This document shows, one piece after another, positions 32,938 to 45,200 of a stretch of 64,000 nucleotides of DNA. The position numbers were made by a program, and so were the translations under genes. The notes under the pieces were generated by a model, which saw only the letters and a program-made list of their open reading frames with translations, searched no databases and was not told the origin of the DNA. Within the stretch, counting starts at the first letter, position 1; each line of letters starts with the position of its first letter. The DNA lies in the NCBI GenBank assembly GCA_963383645.1, contig OY726561.1:30918826-30982825 (forward strand). The letters are read 5' to 3'. This DNA comes from Muscardinus avellanarius (lineage: Eukaryota > Chordata > Mammalia > Rodentia > Gliridae).

Positions 32938-33727
32938 CTTTTTTAAATTGGAAAATCAAGTGAGGGGGTACTACATGAGATCTCTAAGGTTCCATACAAG
33001 TGTAGAAATTCTATGCAGATCTTGGGTTTGTTTTTGAAAGCTCAATCACAATATATTTATTTATTCTCTTATATTGGTTTATTACGAATCCCAACTTGTC
33101 CTGAGCAAAGAAAAGAATAACTCTGTAGCAATTTATAACAGGAGATTATCTTTGATTCTGCCTCTTTTGCTTTCAGTTATTTTTTATTCAGTCATTTGTT
33201 CTCTCTGGAGGTGAACAAACCACTGGCCATATTCCTTGAAAACTTTGTAAAGTAACTTGACCTGAACATCAATTCAGTGACATTTTCTATAGCATTAGGT
33301 TTCATGGCTTGCCTATATTTGGCAAAGTTAAATGGGAAGGTGACCTGTGTTATGGCACCTATAAAAATATAGCTAGTCACATCAGTAGAAGCCAGGGGAC
33401 TTCCAAAGAGTGTTACTATTCATGTCAGACTTAAATAAGTGTTCATCTTCAGTGGGTCCAAGTAGCAGCAAGAAGATAAGGAAGCCTGAGTATCAGCTTT
33501 CACCAGCACTGATATTTTCTTCCAAATTTACTGTGTAATATTTCAGCTGACTAGCTCACTAAATCAATCTAGAATGGTTTTAGGACCTGATTTCATGAAA
33601 TATGATAATCTTTTATCCCTTTCTATGTTTAGTGAAGACAAGTAAATAAAAAACTTTTTGAGAAGGCTGATCTCTCCATACTGCCAACAGATCACTGGCT
33701 TACATTTCTTTTTTCTCTTTATTGCTT
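32938..33727. other. spacer between duplicated segments
   Basis: About 790 bp that does not align between the copies. No gene or repeat is recognised. Confidence 0.4.
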
Positions 33728-33995
33728 TGTTACTGTTGTGAAGAATACTGGAGGTTAATTGTGTTACTATTTGTCAAAATTAAGATCCACTCATAACTCC
33801 CTCAAATACTAATTTGCTAAGAAGACAAAAATGTGTCTTTCTATGTATACTTAATGTTTTATTATGACTGCTTTGTACATTTGGTGGAGGTTAAAAATTA
33901 TTATAATAGTTGATAAAATATCCTATTCTTTTAACAACATGCATTTCTCTTGTGTGATTATCATATTAAACCCAATTTTTGTGTTAGATAACATC
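33728..33995 (+). repeat. copy B of a diverged ~270-bp direct duplication
   Basis: Offset from copy A by about 1,061-1,065 bp. The order of shared blocks is the same (CAAAATTAAGATCCAC, TTGCTAAGAAGACA, TTATAATAGTTGATAAAATA, TCCTATTCTTTTAACAACAT), with many substitutions and small indels. Confidence 0.85.
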
Positions 33996-34107
33996 CATTA
34001 TATTTTGATTTGTAATGTTGCATGGTTTCTTGAATAACTATGGAAACAAGTACTCCCAACAAATGCACACACATACTCCAAAGAAAAAAGGAAATTTCTC
34101 CTATTTT

Positions 34108-34262
34108 GTGTCAAGTGTGTGATCTTCAGACCAGCAGATTCAGCTGTATTTTAGAGCTTGGTAGACATTTAGAATCTCAGACTTCACTTCAGACCTCTGA
34201 TTTAACACATCCCCAGGTGATTTTTCAGCACATGAATATTTGAGAAGCACTGCTTTAACAGT
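34108..34262 (+). mobile_element. MER5A-like hAT (Charlie) DNA transposon remnant
   Basis: CAGACCAGCAGATTCAGCTG, CATTTAGAATCTCAGACTTC, CATCCCCAGGTGATTTTTCA and TTTGAGAAGCACTGCTTTAA follow the MER5A order. It is a non-autonomous remnant without coding potential. Confidence 0.75.
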
Positions 34263-34817
34263 CTTTTGAATACACACATAATAACTCTTTTGATGCCAAG
34301 CTTCTGTTTTTTTACCTGTAAATCCTAAACTGTGTGGCTTTTAGATTTTGTTTAAAGATACAATCTAACCTTTTGATAATATGCATAATATATTCTATAT
34401 AAAAATATAGGGATTTTGTTTCTAAAGAAGCTTTATATTTCTTTAAAGCACTAAGAATCTTGCATAATGTCAAGACTATTTATATAGCAATTCTTCCATG
34501 GCTAAAAAGATGTGTGATTGGGCTCAAAATCTCTAGTATGTCCTAATTTTTTTTAAAAAAAAAGTATTGATGGAGAGAAAATATAAAATATTAAGTGATT
34601 GGTGGAAGGTTTCAGTAGTCTTCCAAAGATTTATCTATTTTGATTAACTTATAATCGTTTAATTTATAATGACAGTGACAACTGTGTAGAGTAATTGTTC
34701 TGGGGTTGTGATACCAAAAATGGTCATATAAATAGATTACCAATTTGCAATTCAATTGTCCATCAAAATCTATTAGACTGCTCTTCTCCCCACACACTTT
34801 CTTCCCTTCCTCTTACA
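34263..34817. other. unique AT-rich sequence
   Basis: No feature recognised. Confidence 0.5.
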
Positions 34818-35256
34818 TTGTTATGGGTAAACTTTTGTTCCCCAAAAAGATATGTTGAAATCCTAACCTGCAGTACCCTCTTATTTCACCTTTTATAGTG
34901 ATATGATCTTGAAGGTATTATAAGTTAGATGAGGCCATTAGTGTGGCCTCCAATCCAATATGACTCCGTTCTTTACGAAAAGAAGTAACTTGAACACAAG
35001 ACTGTAGTACAAGGAAGAAAACCATTGAACCTTGAAGGCAGAGGTTGATTGAATACTTTCATAAGGCAAGAAATGCCACAGATTATCAGCAAGCTACTAG
35101 AAGCCGGGAAAGATGCATGAGGCAGACATCCCTGACAGTCCTCAGAAGGAACAGGCCCTGCCACCATCCTCATTTAAGACATGGAGCATCCAGAACCATG
35201 AGGCAATAGATCGCTGTTGTTGGAGGCCACATAGTGATACTTTGTTAGGACATTCC
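34818..35256 (+). mobile_element. MLT1-type MaLR LTR
   Basis: TTGTTCCCCAAAAAGATATG, TTGAAATCCTAACCTGCAGT, GATGAGGCCATTAGTGTGGC, CAATCCAATATGACTCC and AGCAAGCTACTAGAAGCCGG occur in LTR order, ending around CCACATAGTGATACTTTGTT. A 30-bp-period partial repeat (TACTTTGTTAGGA at 35238 and 35268) follows its end. Confidence 0.7.
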
Positions 35257-35299
35257 TAGAACACTGGTACTTTGTTAGGAAATCCAAAGAATGCAAACA

Positions 35300-35615
35300 C
35301 TCACATATTCTCTTTCTTTTAGTCATATTTTCATAGTTTTTCTCAGTATTTCACAAAATACTCAAAGAAACAAAAGGAGTAAAGTTTTATTTTGGTGATG
35401 CTTATCATCATGGCAGAGAGCTCATGGTGGATCTAAGTTTCTCTATTCATGATATCCAGGCAGCAAAGGGAGAGAGAGGAGGCAATTAGGGTCCACTGTG
35501 CACTTCACAGACACACCCCTAATGGTCTAACCGTTTTGCTTTCATCCAGACTTGCCACCAAGGCTTTAGCATAGGGACCTTTTGGGGACATTTAAGATGA
35601 AAACCATCACATATT
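35300..35615 (-). mobile_element. MaLR LTR fragment
   Basis: GTAAAGTTTTATTTTGGTGA, TCATCATGGCAGAGAGCTCA, CACACCCCTAATGGTCTAAC and TTTGGGGACATTTAAGATGA are in the antisense order of MST/MLT1-like LTRs. Confidence 0.65.
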
Positions 35616-35689
35616 TGATGAGAATTTAGGAACCTGATGCACATTAAGCTTCCTAGCATGATACTTAAAGAACATTAATAGCCATTTCT

Positions 35690-36110
35690 TGATTATTGTT
35701 TGCGTCACCTGTGTTTACCTACATTTCCCTACTTTATGTACCATGTGAGCAGTCCTATTATTTTTTTTCCTCAAGAATGCATGCACTTTCCATGTTTTTT
35801 GGTTTTGCATATTCTTTTCCCTGCTTCATTCTCTTCCTCTGCATGTGTTGTCTGTAATGCCTGCCACCCCCAGTCTCATAGGTAAATTATATTTTCTTCA
35901 ACAAAAGCCAGTTCAGATTTCATTTTTTCTGGGATACCTTTTTGGACCCCTCTTATGACATTGCCCATCAATCTATAGTTTCATTTGCTACATTATATCT
36001 ATGCCTATAATGACACTGGGACTGGGGAAGGTGTTTACTTATCTCTCCATCCTTCATCTCTAACACAGTGGCTGGCTTATAGCAATGAATGATTTTACTA
36101 TCCAACAAAC
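35690..36110 (+). mobile_element. L2 3'-end remnant
   Basis: TTTTGCATATTCTTTTCCCT, AAAAGCCAGTTCAGATTTCA, TGGGATACCTTTTTGGACCC and CTAACACAGTGGCTGGCTTA, then CAATGAATGATT, parallel the L2 3' region ('tgctgttccctctgcctgg...tcaggtctcagctcaaatgtcacc...gaggccttccctgacc...agcacagtgcctggc'). Confidence 0.7.
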
Positions 36111-38266
36111 AGTTGTATATTTCCCACTCTTAGCATCTTCAAGTAATCTGATTAGAGATATAAAAATTAAGGATGAAGCAAACTTCTATGCAGTGCTTTG
36201 GTGTTTAATAACAGGGTAAGGCTTACTGTCACCTATAAATAAAACTGAAGTAACATCATGTGTGTTACTCAAGTAGCACCAAGTAGAAAAATACACTATA
36301 AATAAAAAGCAACATGTCCTTTATAAATGATAATGCAGTTTATTGACTCAAAAACAATTGGCAATTTTAACTTTTGATGCTGTGTACAGGATTTTGTAAA
36401 GAAATTGTAAGTTTTCATTGATCAAATGAATTTATAGATTTCAGTGCTAACTTGCTCAAAATTGATTGCTGAACATCATAAATGTTTAATCACACACTGA
36501 TCCTGTAGTGCCAAGAATCAGTCATGTTGTGATCTAAACTTCTGCATGAAGTGATCAGCTGTACAGGCAGCACCCTCAGAAGCATCACTAAGAAAACAAT
36601 GATAATATGTAGAGCACAGATTTCAAAAGCAGTAACATACTAAAAAATTCTCAGTCATTACTAAATTTTTAAAATCCCTAATACACATGACTTCACAAAG
36701 AGTGGACTTGAGAATAAAACAACGAGAGAGCAAAACTGGAGACAATTTGCTTGTATCTTAGCCTGTTGGTTGGCTCTGAATCTAGATATTTAATTTCATG
36801 TAGTCAAATTTAATAAATACCAACTGATGGACTCTCTGCAACTCTTGCTGTAATAGCAAGAATATACTTAAAACTATGAACATTTCTATAGGAATAAAAT
36901 ATTTGAAGCTTTCTCCCTTGAATGAAGATTAGTATGAAATATAATTAGTAGAACAAGGTCAAGTTCTCATTGTTGCAAAAAGTGCATGGATTACAAGTGT
37001 AGACTATAGTCACTTATTAGAAATAATCATTGCATATGAATTGTTTCTTATTCAAACATCATACAGATCTGCTTCAACTCCAGCTTAATTGTGGGTGCTG
37101 TTAACGATATGTCAGACCTATGTAATCTTTCTTACATTTTTCATGGCCACAGACCACAGCCAGGCTTTTCCAATACTTCCTGCCCATCCTCCAACTCCAC
37201 TCTTGAGAATTCTCTTTTCCAGCTATTTCAAACCTTTTACTCCCTCTCCTTTTCCCAACACTCCAAGTGTATGGCCCTGTCGTTTTTTCATAGAGAAAAT
37301 AGATGGCAATATATTCAGACATCAGCTACCAAATCAGCTAACCTACTTGTGTATCTCTCTCCCTCCCCATCTTTCTAAAGAACAGTCCTCTACCTTTTCC
37401 AAGCCTTCTTAAATACTTCAGTCATTGATTAATGGTCTCCAGAGTATTCAATTTTACTCACTCTATTGGATTCATTCCTTTCTTCATGCATTCTTTATTC
37501 TGTCATACACTCACACAAAATCATGGCCAGATGTAATTCTAGTTGCTGTTAAGGACAGTAAATGCCAGGTGTTGCTTCTCCACAGGTAGCTTACAACCAA
37601 TTAGGAATCTGCTAGAATACAATATCTCCTGCCACCTTATACACATTTCTTAGCCTCACATTTAAAAAACTATACATCAACTGCCCATTATCTTTAGTTA
37701 TGTCTTTCCTCTCTCCCCTACTTCAGAGGTAAAATTTATGTACTTCATTTCCCTATTTAACCACTAATTATTAAACCTATTTATTTTCATCTTTTTTCTA
37801 CAGCATATTACCTAAAGTTCTTTAGAGAATAATAAAAAGTCCCTATTTTGTAAATTTAACAAAATTAGATCTGGCAATTTTACTTCAATTTCATTTATGA
37901 CTGCTTTTGGTTACACTAATAGTATCTGCCCAACTGAATTTTGAACTTCCTTGGGACAAATGATAAATCTTTTTTTTTCCTCAAATTTTTCCTTTTGGAA
38001 TCAAAGTGCCTAAACTATGCCTGTCAAAACATTACGCTTTGAAAGTATATAAGTCACTCTGTACTTTTAATTCACACATGATATAAAACTTTTGTCCCAG
38101 GGTGATAATATCCAAAAACTCTTACCTGATTTAGATGGTGTAATGGAATTTGAATATAGAGTTATTGTTGGAGTGAATTAATATTTTTGTATACTGGAAT
38201 GATTATAGGAGCCTTTTTTATTGAAATGAGGCATGAATAGGGTGGAGGTCAGGGATGGGCAGACAG
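36111..38266. other. unique block with possible old LINE pieces
   Basis: 36300-36600 is free of any repeat signature. 37180-37440 and 37680-37800 are C/T-rich and could be L2 remnants. 37500-37620 resembles a common ancient repeat. Overlapping short open frames at 37089-37412 show no domain. Confidence 0.35.
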
Positions 38267-38721
38267 TAGTGGTCTGAATTGTGACACCAAAATGCTATGT
38301 GCAAGTCCTAACACTCAAAACTTGTGAATAGGATATTTTTGGAAGTAAGATATTTACAGAAGAAATTGACATGAGGGTTTGCTGATTTGGGGGTGGGCCC
38401 TAATCCAGTGGTTTATGCCTTTATAAGAGAAGAAAGTAGGAAATCTGGACACAGAGCACATTTACAAACCTGGCAGCCAGCCACATGGCAACAGAAACAG
38501 AGATTGGAATGGTGTGAGTGAAAAGATCCCCAGGATTGCCAGCAACCACCAGATGCCAGAAAACTCTAGGATGTATTCTTCTCTAGAGAGATTTCAGAAG
38601 GAGCATGGCCCTGCTGGCCTTAGATTTCAGATTTATAGTTTCCACAACTGTGAGAAAATAAATTTTTTTAATTTTTGTCTATTATATGACAATTTATTAA
38701 GCTCATTCAGAGTAATACAGT
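38267..38721 (+). mobile_element. MLT1-type MaLR LTR, nearly full length
   Basis: TAGTGGTCTGAATTGTGACA, GCAAGTCCTAACACTCAAAA, GGTGGGCCCTAATCCAGTGG, CAGCCACATGGCAACAGAAA, CAGGATTGCCAGCAACCACC, GGAGCATGGCCCTGCTGGCC and TCCACAACTGTGAGAAAATA are in full LTR order, ending AGAGTAATACAG. Confidence 0.85.
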
Positions 38722-40845
38722 TGAAATTAGTACTGAGCAAACATACTAGTGGAAAAAAAAGCTGAATTGAAGAGGCATATGAAAATTTAAAGCTCCCCTC
38801 AGGATATCTCTCTAAATTTGGAGTGCTTGAACTTGTAACCTCTTTGGTGTTTATAGCTTGTCAAGTTTGCTTAGAGAGACAATTCAGGAAATTAATGTTA
38901 CCTTTCTTAACATCAGATAATATATGACCTGCTTTATTCAACCCATTCAGGTCATTCTTGGGGTTTGTACCTAGGACTACTAATTGTATGGTAGGCGATA
39001 AAAAAGAGGGGTGTGGTACAATTTTGTTGTAGTGTGGAGGAAAAGGCATAATAAAAGGTGACCCAAAAGAAAAGATTTTTTATGTACTTGAAATAGAGTA
39101 TTAAAAGTTGAAAGAAAATAGGGGAAACTGAAGTGAGAAGAGAGAACATTTAAGTTTTAAGCAATGAGATAAAAGATAATTAGACATTTCATATTATTTT
39201 AGTAGACATTAAAGAGATCAGCCTTTTTCACTGATTTTGTGCTATTTGATTTTTAATCACCAATTCAGATAACTCATATTCTGAATTGCTTTTTTTATCC
39301 TACTATAATGAGTTTACTATGTATAAGGGATACTGAGAAATCATTTGATTTTATTCCTTTGTCCATATTTATTATATTCTTATATGCATAATACTTATTT
39401 GTATTTAATATGGGTCAATTCAGTTTTAAATACTAGAGTGAAAAAAATTTGTTGATCTTTTGATACATAGTGTTAAATATAAAGATAATATTTTAGTAAG
39501 ATAGGTGATTTTCCTAATTAGCTATATCTAAGAAGTTCTTGCAAATGTAATCTGAGATATTTGAATGGTTAAATGTTTTTTGTCTTGCATTGTGTTGAGT
39601 AAATTCTTAGTGATTCTTCTGTATTTCTTAATAAATTCATAAATCTTGCATATGACAACACTGTAAGATACTATAGATATTTTTATTTGTGAATATTGAA
39701 GTGGGGCCTTTTCTTCTAAATATTGTGAAAGGAGGTAAGTAATATTTCTTGAAAGAAAAATATATTATTTAATAAATATGCTAAACTACATATGGTATTG
39801 AATATTCGAATAGTTGAGAATTCTTTAAAGAATAGCAAATGACTAGATATTGTAAGATTTGATAGGAAAAGATATATTCATAGTGTATCTAATGCTTTGT
39901 TTTTCCTCTATATTTAACATTTTACGAGTGTTAAATTGCCAAACACTAGTTTCTTCCCTGTCACATAGATTTTTTAATATAATAGCATTTTCTTTATTAA
40001 AAGATTAAACATATTATGTTTCTTTAATATTTGTCTAATTAATAATAGGAAAGCAGTCATATATATGGCATTTAAAATCTTTGCCTAAATGAATGATAGT
40101 GAAACTTTAATAAACTCTTTAATTACAGGAGACATTAGGCATGCCTTTTTGCAGCAAATGACTTTTCTTTCACATATAATCAATAGAGAACAAAAAATTT
40201 AAAAAAATTGGTTTTAAAGTAATTTTGATAAAGACATTAGGAAGGAGCATCTGCATTACATAGTATTTGATGTCTGGGAATTAACAAAGGGCCACACTAT
40301 AATTGTTACTAATTTCGTTTTTCCTTACATGCTTTTTCTCAATGTTTTATTTTAAATACTTAAATAGAAACGGAATTTCTAAAGAACAAATATCACCCAA
40401 ACCACATCCTAATATCCCTCATCCATGCCTTTGAAAATACATCCAAATAATTCAGTGTGAATCCTAAATGAATAGGATGTTTGTCACAGCCAGTAGAAAG
40501 GTAACATCCTCCACTATGCTATTCAGACTTCCTTACCTTTACATTCGAGGGGCAATTTAAAAAGGAAGCTTAAGGTATTGGCTAGCTAATTAATAGCATT
40601 ATTATTGAGCATCATTTCCAATTTAGTTCTGTACAGATACAATAATAAATGAGAAAAAACATTACTGAGGTATATAACGTATGGAAAGCCAAAGACTGGT
40701 TGCAAACAACAGAATAAAAATAATCTATGTTTTTAAAAGATACCACTTTCTGCTTTTAGAAAATAGATTGCAGAAGAGTTTAAAAAAGTGAAAACCTGTA
40801 GAGCAATGATAATGCTCTAATGTAGGTTTCTATTTTAGGGGAAAG
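38722..40845. other. unique AT-rich block (2.1 kb)
   Basis: No dispersed repeat, gene or motif cluster is recognised. Confidence 0.5.
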
Positions 40846-40849
40846 TAGA

Positions 40850-41003
40850 GTTTGAGGACCAGGAGCATCAGTATCTTGCATTTCTAGCAAGTTTCTTTCC
40901 ATCCACATCTCCTTCCCCACATTTACATACATCTGTGTTTTAACTAGACTACTATGTGGTTCTGATATCCCCTAAGTTTTAAAAACCACTGTTTTAACAG
41001 AGA
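40850..41003 (+). mobile_element. MER5A-like hAT (Charlie) remnant
   Basis: GAGGACCAGGAGCATCAGTA, TTGCATTTCTAGCAAGTTTC, CATCTGTGTTTTAACTAGAC, GTGGTTCTGATATCCCCTAA and TTAAAAACCACTGTTTTAAC follow the MER5A order. Confidence 0.8.
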
Positions 41004-42081
41004 AATAATATCTCGTGATTTGAACAAGTATTTATTGAATCTTTTTGTGTGCTAGCCACTGCTCTTGTGCACAAGATCTAGCAGAAAACAAAACAATGTT
41101 CCTTTTCTCCTTGTGTTTATATACATTAATGCTAGAAGTTTTAGAAAATGAGCTTCGTGGCTCATACTGTTGATTCAGGAATTTCTTTTGCTTTAACTTC
41201 ATACACAGTTATATTACTTAAGTGAAGAGAGTAGCCCAATTCACACCTTAGCCTTCAGATCCTATGAGAAGATGCAAAATATGTTTCTGCACAAAACGTT
41301 CAAATATATTCCTGAAACAAATGGTGTGTGATAAAAAAAACTCATTTGCAGATTGTTGCTAATTGTGTCTCTTACATATACTTTTACTTCGTTCTGTGTG
41401 AATTACAGTGGTAAAAACTGATTATACATTTCAAAGAAGAAGAAAAAAAAAACCCTTGCCTGCATGCTATAAAATTTAATGGCCTTTCCTTATGTGATGT
41501 TTTATCATTGGCTCAGATGGATTAGGATAACTTTCTTAGTGGAATTTTGAATAATTAAATAGTCACATTTGAAGCAAAGTAAGAAGAGATTAGAATCCTA
41601 TTTAAGGGATACTAGAAGTGCCGGGTATTATGAATAAAGTATATTGAGTCAGAAGTAACAAAATGCTGATCACCTCTCTGAAATATCAGCACAGGAGTCC
41701 CTGAAATGTAATTTTTGTTCCTAAACGGCTCTGGCAACTTTGAGACTTTCCTTTTTTCCTTTTCCTTAAGTGATTAGAAAAATGGATCTCAGTACATGCG
41801 TTTTCTTGTTGTCAAATATAGCAGTCATATTATGAAAGTACAGTCTATTGCTCAGGTGCTGTGAACATTGGCTGCTGTAACTTCCAGCTGCCCCTTCTTC
41901 CACATGCCACCTTTGACCAAATATACCTGGGAGGCTAGCTGCCTTCCTCTGCTCCGAGCCTCAGCCAAATCCGACTGCAATTAGAGCACAGAAAGTTAGC
42001 CTCAAAGCAGAACTGATTTCCTGGTTTACTTTATGCAAAGTATCCAGGTGGAACCAGGAAAATGCTGATCTCCAGCTCAAG

Positions 42082-42083
<2 letters not shown>
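41004..42083. other. mostly unique; GC-richer block 41870-42080
   Basis: 41025-41110 (AAGTATTTATTGAATCTTTT...AGCAGAAAACAAAACAATGTT) resembles a common ancient repeat. 41870-42080 contains TTTGACCAAATATACCTGGG and TTTATGCAAAGTATCCAGGT and is a possible conserved element. No gene is seen. Confidence 0.35.

Positions 42084-42147
<64 letters not shown>
42084..42147. repeat. (TA)32 microsatellite
   Basis: A pure alternating TA run of 64 bp. Its perfection suggests high mutability and cruciform potential. Confidence 0.97.
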
Positions 42148-42150
<3 letters not shown>

Positions 42151-43247
42151 CTAGTTTCTATTGTTCTGCACTCTCTCCCTCATCCTTCATACCGCTTCTC
42201 TTAAGACAACTCTCAGAAAAATATCTAAGAGTAGCATGCCCATTTCAAGCTCTGTTTCTCTGGAATCCACCTTAGGACATGATACATTTATAGACGGAAT
42301 TAAGTTATTGCACAAGACAGTTCTGTTTCTTGTAAGCCTTTACTGACTCTTTAAGTCTGCAAACACATCTGAGTCCTAAAACTAACTAACAAGCAGAAGG
42401 TAGTTCCTGGGGTTTTTCATTCCCTTAGTTTCCTATTTTTCTGGAGTCCCCTGATTAACCTTCTCCACTTAGACCACTCAGGCCAGCTTACAATGTTGAT
42501 TCCAGGACCTCCTCACACCCTTTTACCTATGTCCGGTCCCTTCTTGTCAGCCGAACTTGGCACAGCACCTTGCAGCTTTTTTAATACTGCCAAGTCCAGC
42601 ATTTTTCTACTGCTCTGTTGAAGATGTGCCTGGTTCCACAAAGCCTTGTTTTAACTCCTTCCGAATGTATGGGGCCTCTAAGGTCAGGTGGTGTGTTGTA
42701 TTGGTAAAGGGTAAGAAAAGAGAAAACAAGGAAACAGCTTTCCATGGTCACTTCAGACAATGTTAAAAAATTAAATGTAAAAATATTAAAATGTAAAAAA
42801 TCTAAAATGTAAATGTAAATAAAAAGCTATAAAGAAACCATAGTATCCAAAGGACTAAGAAGCTGGAGGGATCCCTCTGGGAGAGGCCACTCTTAGAGCA
42901 TTATACCAATTTCTGAGGAAGGTGAAGACTGTGAGGGCTCTGGAAGCAAGGTGAAAATCGACCAAGAATCATCTGCAGAAGGCTCCACTGGCAGCCAGGA
43001 TGGATTATACATGAGAAAGTAGCACTGACTAATTGCTTTGTTGTTCATTTCTCTAAAGCCAAATTATTGAGGCCATGTCTGCTCTTAATAGTTCTTATTA
43101 GTTGGAATAACATTTCAAAAATAAACATGTTACATTTATTAAAATGTCTTAAAACTAGTGACAGTAAAATGAAATACAACTCAACCTTTTATGTATCTAT
43201 ACACACAAAATAGTTCTTTTCTATTGGAAAAGTAAATAAAACATAAA

Positions 43248-43249
<2 letters not shown>
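42148..43249. other. unclassified sequence
   Basis: 42160-42720 is less AT-rich than the surroundings but shows no family or domain. 42765-42830 is an (AAATGT)-type low-complexity stretch (AAAATGTAAAAA repeats). Confidence 0.4.

Positions 43250-43295
<46 letters not shown>
43250..43295. repeat. (GT)n microsatellite at SINE 3' end
   Basis: A pure GT run of about 46 bp directly abuts the 3' (left) end of the following minus-strand SINE. Confidence 0.95.
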
Positions 43296-43298
<3 letters not shown>

Positions 43299-43472
43299 CC
43301 AGGACATTTTACCTCCAAGCTACACACCCAGCCCCAATTTATTCTTGTTATTTTGTAACAAGGTCTTACTAAGTTGCTCAGGGCCTTAGTCAACTTCTGA
43401 GGCTGACTTTCAACCTAAGATCCTCCTCAGCCTCTTATGGAATTGAAAAAATGTACCACTGTGCCTGGCTTG
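43296..43472 (-). mobile_element. B1-dID SINE, long form
   Basis: TTACCTCCAAGCTACACACC, CTTACTAAGTTGCTCAGGGC and a truncated/diverged head ending TGTACCACTGTGCCTGGCTT. Confidence 0.85.
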
Positions 43473-43569
43473 TATATTTTTTTTTTTTTTGAAATAGAGG
43501 AAGAGAGACTTAGAGTAGAAGCCATGGTCTAGTCTGATTCTACTGTTTAGGTTAAAGTAATTGTAAATA

Positions 43570-43770
43570 ATTGCCTAGAGGTATATATTTACTATGCCAG
43601 GCACTCATTAAGCATTTTACATGTAAGTATTTTACATGTAGTAACATATAAAATCTATGTAAAAAACATAAGAAGTAAATGCTTTTATCTTATATATGTT
43701 AGAAACAAGGCAAGTAAAGCATAAACAGGTGAAGTTTACATATCCTACAAGGGCTAAAATCAAGACCAGG
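43570..43770 (+). mobile_element. possible MIR
   Basis: TTTACTATGCCAGGCACTCA, TTAAGCATTTTACATGTAAG and AACATATAAAATCT follow the MIR start ('tactatgtgccaggcactgttctaagcgctttacatgtatt'). A 15-bp tandem repeat (ATTTTACATGTA at 43613 and 43628) is embedded. Confidence 0.5.
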
Positions 43771-44414
43771 GCTTAAAAGACTGCTCAGAAAATGTAGCAA
43801 ACAGTTGTTAGCTGTGCTGAACATCACCCCTTCTTCCTTCCTCTTAGTGAAATAAAGATTAGTTGGGGGCGAGAGTGATAAGTGACTAGGTTCTGACCCA
43901 TTAGAGGGGCTGTGTGCAGCTGCCTGAGTTGTAATTATGGGGAAGGACATGCATTTTCCATTTTTCAACTCATTTCTCCATATTATGTTGCCTGGAATGT
44001 AGATAGAGTGGTTGAACATGTAGATAGATTCTACATGTGAATGTAGATTGGATGGTTAATTGTTTGAGATTAAAAAGTAGAAGCCATGCGTGAAGATGGC
44101 AGAGGATGAAAAATAAAGCTAGGTTGGTGGTAGTTATAGATCAGCATTATAGCCATGGACAGTATAAACCTTTAAGGAAGAAAAGTTAACTTCTATTTTC
44201 CTTTAGCTGTTTTATTTTGGAGCTTTGATTCTAGTAGCTCAGCACATAACCTAATTAATTCAAAGAATAACAGACTGAAATAAGCAATGGTCTTAGTTGG
44301 TAATGTATTTAGACTAAAAGGAAAATAAAACTGCAGACAAATTATGGAATTAGGCTTGAATGACTGGATTAGAATAGACATAACTGAAAGTCTCTTCGAA
44401 TTGCAAAGAGCTTT
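43771..44414. other. unclassified sequence
   Basis: A 106-codon minus-strand frame at 43699-44019 has no recognisable domain. No other feature is seen. Confidence 0.45.
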
Positions 44415-44424
44415 AAAGGTTATT

Positions 44425-44636
44425 GAAGAGCAGGGCATGGTGGCGCATGCTTGTAATCCCTGCCCTTGGGAAGCTGAGACAGGAGGATCTCCACAGGTTC
44501 AAAGCCAGCCTCAGCTGGTTTAAGAGTCCCTGTTTCCAAATAAAATGTAAAATAGGTCTAGGAGTATAGCCCAGAGGTAGAAGGCCCCTGGGTTCCATCC
44601 CCAGTACCACAAAAAAATAAATAAATAAATAAAAAT
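44425..44636 (+). mobile_element. B1-dID SINE, transitional between long and short forms
   Basis: The middle reads AGCCTCAGCTGGTTTAAGAG, so the long-form ACTTAGTGAGGC...section is already lost. The tail is still the old type (AGAAGGCCCCTGGGTTCC). AAAGGTTATT flanks it at 44415-44424 and 44637-44646. Confidence 0.95.
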
Positions 44637-44646
44637 AAAGGTTATT

Positions 44647-45064
44647 CAAAATATTAATATAAGTAACTACTGAGACAATATAATTTATTAAATGTAGAGA
44701 CTTTAATGGGTTATGCCTTCCCTATCTAGATGCTAAGTGTAAGCCTTACATTTTTAATTTAATTGTTTATACAAAATTGATATTTTCTACCAAGTCGATT
44801 TGTGCAGCTTTTCAATTTTGCATTCAAATTAACTAGTGAAATTAAACAAAATACATAAATATTTTGGTTCATTATGATGTGTTTTCTAGAAAAGATCTTA
44901 ATTTTTAGTTTACCTCTTTAAAATAGAAAAACTCAAATCATAACCTGCATATGTTTGATATTAAATATTTCTGATATAATTAATATTTTAAACCATATAT
45001 GTTTTTGTATTAAAAATACCATCAATTTATATGGCATTTGAAATATGTGGATTGAATGTGTAAT
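44647..45064. other. unique AT-rich sequence
   Basis: No feature recognised. Confidence 0.5.
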
Positions 45065-45200
45065 TACTCCAGAACATAAACTCCTTGAGGGCAGGGAATA
45101 TTACTTGTAAATTGCTGCTTTATTCTCTATGTGTAGCAGTATTGCTGGCATGCTGTAGAAATTTCATATATATTTATTGACTGAATAGATGAATAAATAC
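45065..45200 (+). mobile_element. L2 3'-end fragment
   Basis: ACATAAACTCCTTGAGGGCA, GGGAATATTACTTG, CTTTATTCTCTATGTG and TTTATTGACTGAATAGATGA match the order of the L2 3' end ('gctccttgagggcaggga...aataaatgtttgttgaatgaatga'). Confidence 0.75.

Noticed and set aside
37089..37412. Two overlapping frames of 107 and 95 codons
   Set aside because: The C/T-rich composition suggests an old LINE remnant, and the translations have no recognisable domain.
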